Shown piece by piece: positions 61,786 through 64,000 of a stretch of DNA of 64,000 nt (positions within the stretch are counted from its first letter, which is position 1; every line of letters begins with the position of its first letter). The notes beneath the pieces are model-generated. The model saw only the letters and a program-made list of their open reading frames with translations, was not told the origin of the DNA and ran no database searches. The translations under genes were made by a program, and so were the position numbers. This DNA is from Antilocapra americana (taxonomy: Eukaryota; Chordata; Mammalia; Artiodactyla; Antilocapridae). The DNA is taken from contig ML661885.1 in the NCBI GenBank assembly GCA_007570785.1, forward strand, positions 35,654,086 to 35,718,085, written 5' to 3'.

Positions 61786-62660
61786 GGGACAGAGAGAAGA
61801 AAAATTATACTGAGGAAGTAGAGCTGACTGGAAGTGATGACCACTAGAGTGAAGGGTAAGTTTGTCCTTGGTGTCTAGGCGTCTTGTTAGCATTTCTGTG
61901 TTAAGTGATGGCTCATTCATCTCTACAGGGAACAGAAGACAGATGGGTGATGAAGTCAGGCTAGCGCATGTGTAGTGACCAGCTCTGACACTGTATTGTG
62001 CAAACTTGGCACTTTTGTAGTGAAAGGGGGCATGGGTCAGAGGGGACGGCAGATAACCCTGTAAACTGGGGCAAATCTGGGCACATCTGGGGTACATGGT
62101 CACATGAGATGCGTGCAACTGGATATTTCTGTGAGAAAGAGAGATGAACAATGCAAAGATGGCAACAGAGGTCTGAAACTCGCCAGACACAGCTGGAGTT
62201 GTGATTTATAAACTGTCAACGTACAGTGGGTGGTGGGAACCCATGATAGTGAAAGAGACAGCTCAAGAGATCCTGTTGAAGGAGATAAGGAGAAAATTAA
62301 GGACTGAATTCTAGTGAACGAGAAGGAGCAGTAAGAACAATACAGAATTTCCAAATCCAATCTAACTACAAAATTACACCTGGCTACTGTTTATTATTTA
62401 ACCCTTCCCACCCAAGTTAGTTACATTTACACTTCAGAGGGCCACAATATTTCATAAAGTGGCTATTTATGCAGGATGACTTCAACTGATTAGCTAATTA
62501 AAGAGTGAGAACAAAAGCCTGTATGCATCCATGTTGATTTATTGTAGATTAACAGTTATCTTGCTGCAGAAAGCATAAAGAAGTATCACCTCAAATATAA
62601 TTAGAATGACATTCATACATTGATGTGTCACAATAATATAAGGTACCCCTAAGATACCTA
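61786..62660. other. Intronic stretch, partly an unnamed old repeat
   Basis: 62090-62345 resembles a dispersed mammalian repeat ('tgcaactggatatttctg', 'agagacagctcaagagatcc') that I cannot name. The minus-strand frame 61774-62190 (138 codons) has no domain and no exon signals. Confidence 0.35.
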
Positions 62661-62887
62661 GTGGGCGACCCCGGTGACTCAGAGGTAAAAAATCCACTTG
62701 CACTGCCTAAGCCACAGGAGGCATGGGTTCGATCCCTGAGTTGGGAACATCCCTTGGAGGAAGGCATGGCAACCTACTCCAGTATTCTTGCCTAAAGAAC
62801 CCAATGGACAGAGGAGCCTGACGGGCTACAGTTCATAGGGTTGCACAGGGTGAGACATGACTGAAGTGACTTAGTATATATGTACAG
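62661..62887 (+). mobile_element. Bov-tA SINE with short TSD
   Basis: From gggcgaccccggtgactcag to gactgaagtgacttagtata. The word gatacct(a/g)g near 62653 and 62888 is a probable TSD. Confidence 0.92.
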
Positions 62888-63111
62888 GATACCTGGTAGT
62901 AAAATCATTTGGTCTCAAATTCAAGTCATGTCAAGTTCCTCACTATCCAAAGTAAAGGTTCAGTAAAGAAGATAACTACATTTATACTAAGGAAATCTAA
63001 AAATACTGACTTGGGTTGGGTGCAGTGAATCTAGTGGTTGCATGCAGAATAATTCCAGATACACATGAGAAGTTCTTTATTCTGGAGATGCAAGAACATA
63101 ATTACTGTTGA

Positions 63112-63202
63112 ATATATATATGTGTGTGTGTGTGTCTCTGTATGCACATGTGTATATATACATATATATATATATATATACATATGTATATATATATATA
63201 AT
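63112..63202. repeat. Compound (TG)n/(TA)n microsatellite
   Basis: About 90 bp: tatatatgtgtgtgtgtgtgt, then tatatacatatatata and further tatata units. Confidence 0.95.
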
Positions 63203-63752
63203 TGAGACATGGCTGTAGTCTCTAGAATTTTCTGCATCATTCAAAATCTCAGGCATTTTCAAGGACATTTTTGACTCAAGGCAATATTTCACTTGCCTAC
63301 TGGCTTCAGATTCTATTCTCCTATTAAGCTGTAACTGGTACTTATGTTTTCTCTCAGAGACAGATAAAAACAGAGTGGACTCTAGAACTCAGATCTTGGG
63401 ACTCCTGAATCATTGATTTTATGTCATATCAGGTGTCATTAAGTGTTCAAGAAATACAAACTAAGTTCAACAGTCCTTTTAACAAAATATAATCACAAGG
63501 ACAGATTATTCCAGGGGATATTTTGAAATTTTGCATATAAAGTACTCTAAGAAGTATTTTTCTTTCTCTTTTTAATTTTTTATATTAGATGGTATTTTGA
63601 TTTATTTAGCCTACATTTCCCCTTCATTAGTATATCTAATCAAACTTGATTTTGTTTCCTTTTTCTTATGTTTTAACTCTATGGCTCTTAATACCAAAAT
63701 TATTCTACCATAGGAGCATCAGTGAAAGATGTTGGACTTCTTATAGCCTTGA

Positions 63753-64000
63753 ACTGAAGAAAGCAATGGCACCCCACTCCAGTACTATTGCCTGGAAAAT
63801 CCCATGGACAGAGGAACCTGGTAGGCTGCAGTTGATGGGGTCGCTACGAGTCGGACACGACCAAGCGATTTCACTTTCACGCACTGGAGAAGGAAACGGC
63901 ACCCACTCCGGTGTTCTTGCCTGGAGAATCCCAGGGACGGGGGAACCTGGTGGGCTGCTGTCTATGGGGTCACACAGAGTCGGACACAACTGAAGCGACT
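63753..64000 (+). mobile_element. Bov-A2 dimer SINE, cut by window end
   Basis: Two successive Bov-A units without tRNA head: aagcaatggcaccccactcc to aagcgatttcactttcac, then actggagaaggaaacggcac to aactgaagcgact. It has little divergence, so it is a young copy. Confidence 0.94.

Larger units (their letters stand above)
60357..64000 (-). other. ZFPM2: ZFPM2 preceding intron, partial
   Basis: Begins with the acceptor of the penultimate exon and continues past the window edge. It holds L2, CHR, MIR, Bov-tA, Bov-A2 and a microsatellite. No further exon is recognisable. Confidence 0.9.

Noticed and set aside
61774..62190. 138-codon minus-strand open frame in a ZFPM2 intron as a cryptic exon
   Set aside because: No zinc-finger or other domain, no good splice signals seen, and part lies in an old dispersed repeat.

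Overview
The window is nuclear DNA from a ruminant, very probably a bovid such as cattle, buffalo, sheep or goat. The evidence is the repeat content: dozens of tRNA-headed Bov-tA/Bov-A SINEs, several BovB (RTE-type) LINE copies, artiodactyl CHR-type SINEs, ruminant L1 3' ends and ruminant-type LTRs. These lie on an older mammalian layer of MIR, L2, MER5A and hAT-Charlie fragments. There is no prokaryotic, viral-genome or plasmid content.

Only one protein-coding gene can be supported: ZFPM2 (FOG2, the multi-zinc-finger GATA cofactor), on the minus strand. Its last two coding exons are here: 60132-60356 (225 nt, phase 1 at both ends) and 54541-57032 (2492 nt including the stop). Together they encode the C-terminal 905 residues or so, with all eight zinc fingers, the CtBP-binding PIDLSKK motif and a basic nuclear-localisation-like stretch. 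The 3' UTR runs left from 54540; the first canonical AATAAA on the minus strand is at 53543-53548. Upstream exons lie beyond 64000.

Layout. 1-53500 is the intergenic region downstream of ZFPM2, with no other gene that I can support. It is a mosaic of retroposons in repeat-poor, AT-rich unique DNA. Notable insertions are a nearly full-length BovB at 16392-19931 with an inverted 5' part and a 13-bp target-site duplication (TSD); a BovB at about 30960-33268 broken by two later insertions with overlapping TSDs; and two solo LTRs (10320-10857 and 44829-45418), each nested in a Bov-tA SINE. 53530-54540 is the ZFPM2 3' UTR, 54541-57032 the terminal exon, 57033-60131 the last intron, 60132-60356 the penultimate coding exon, and 60357-64000 part of the preceding intron.

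I looked for an undescribed system and found none. Open frames other than ZFPM2 are short and are explained by repeats, antisense shadows or chance. What rewards a second look is the record of retrotransposition: twin priming, a poly(A)-only insertion, a polyadenylated composite retrocopy, nested solo LTRs and inverted SINE pairs. Repeat family names come from recall of consensus sequences, not from a search.
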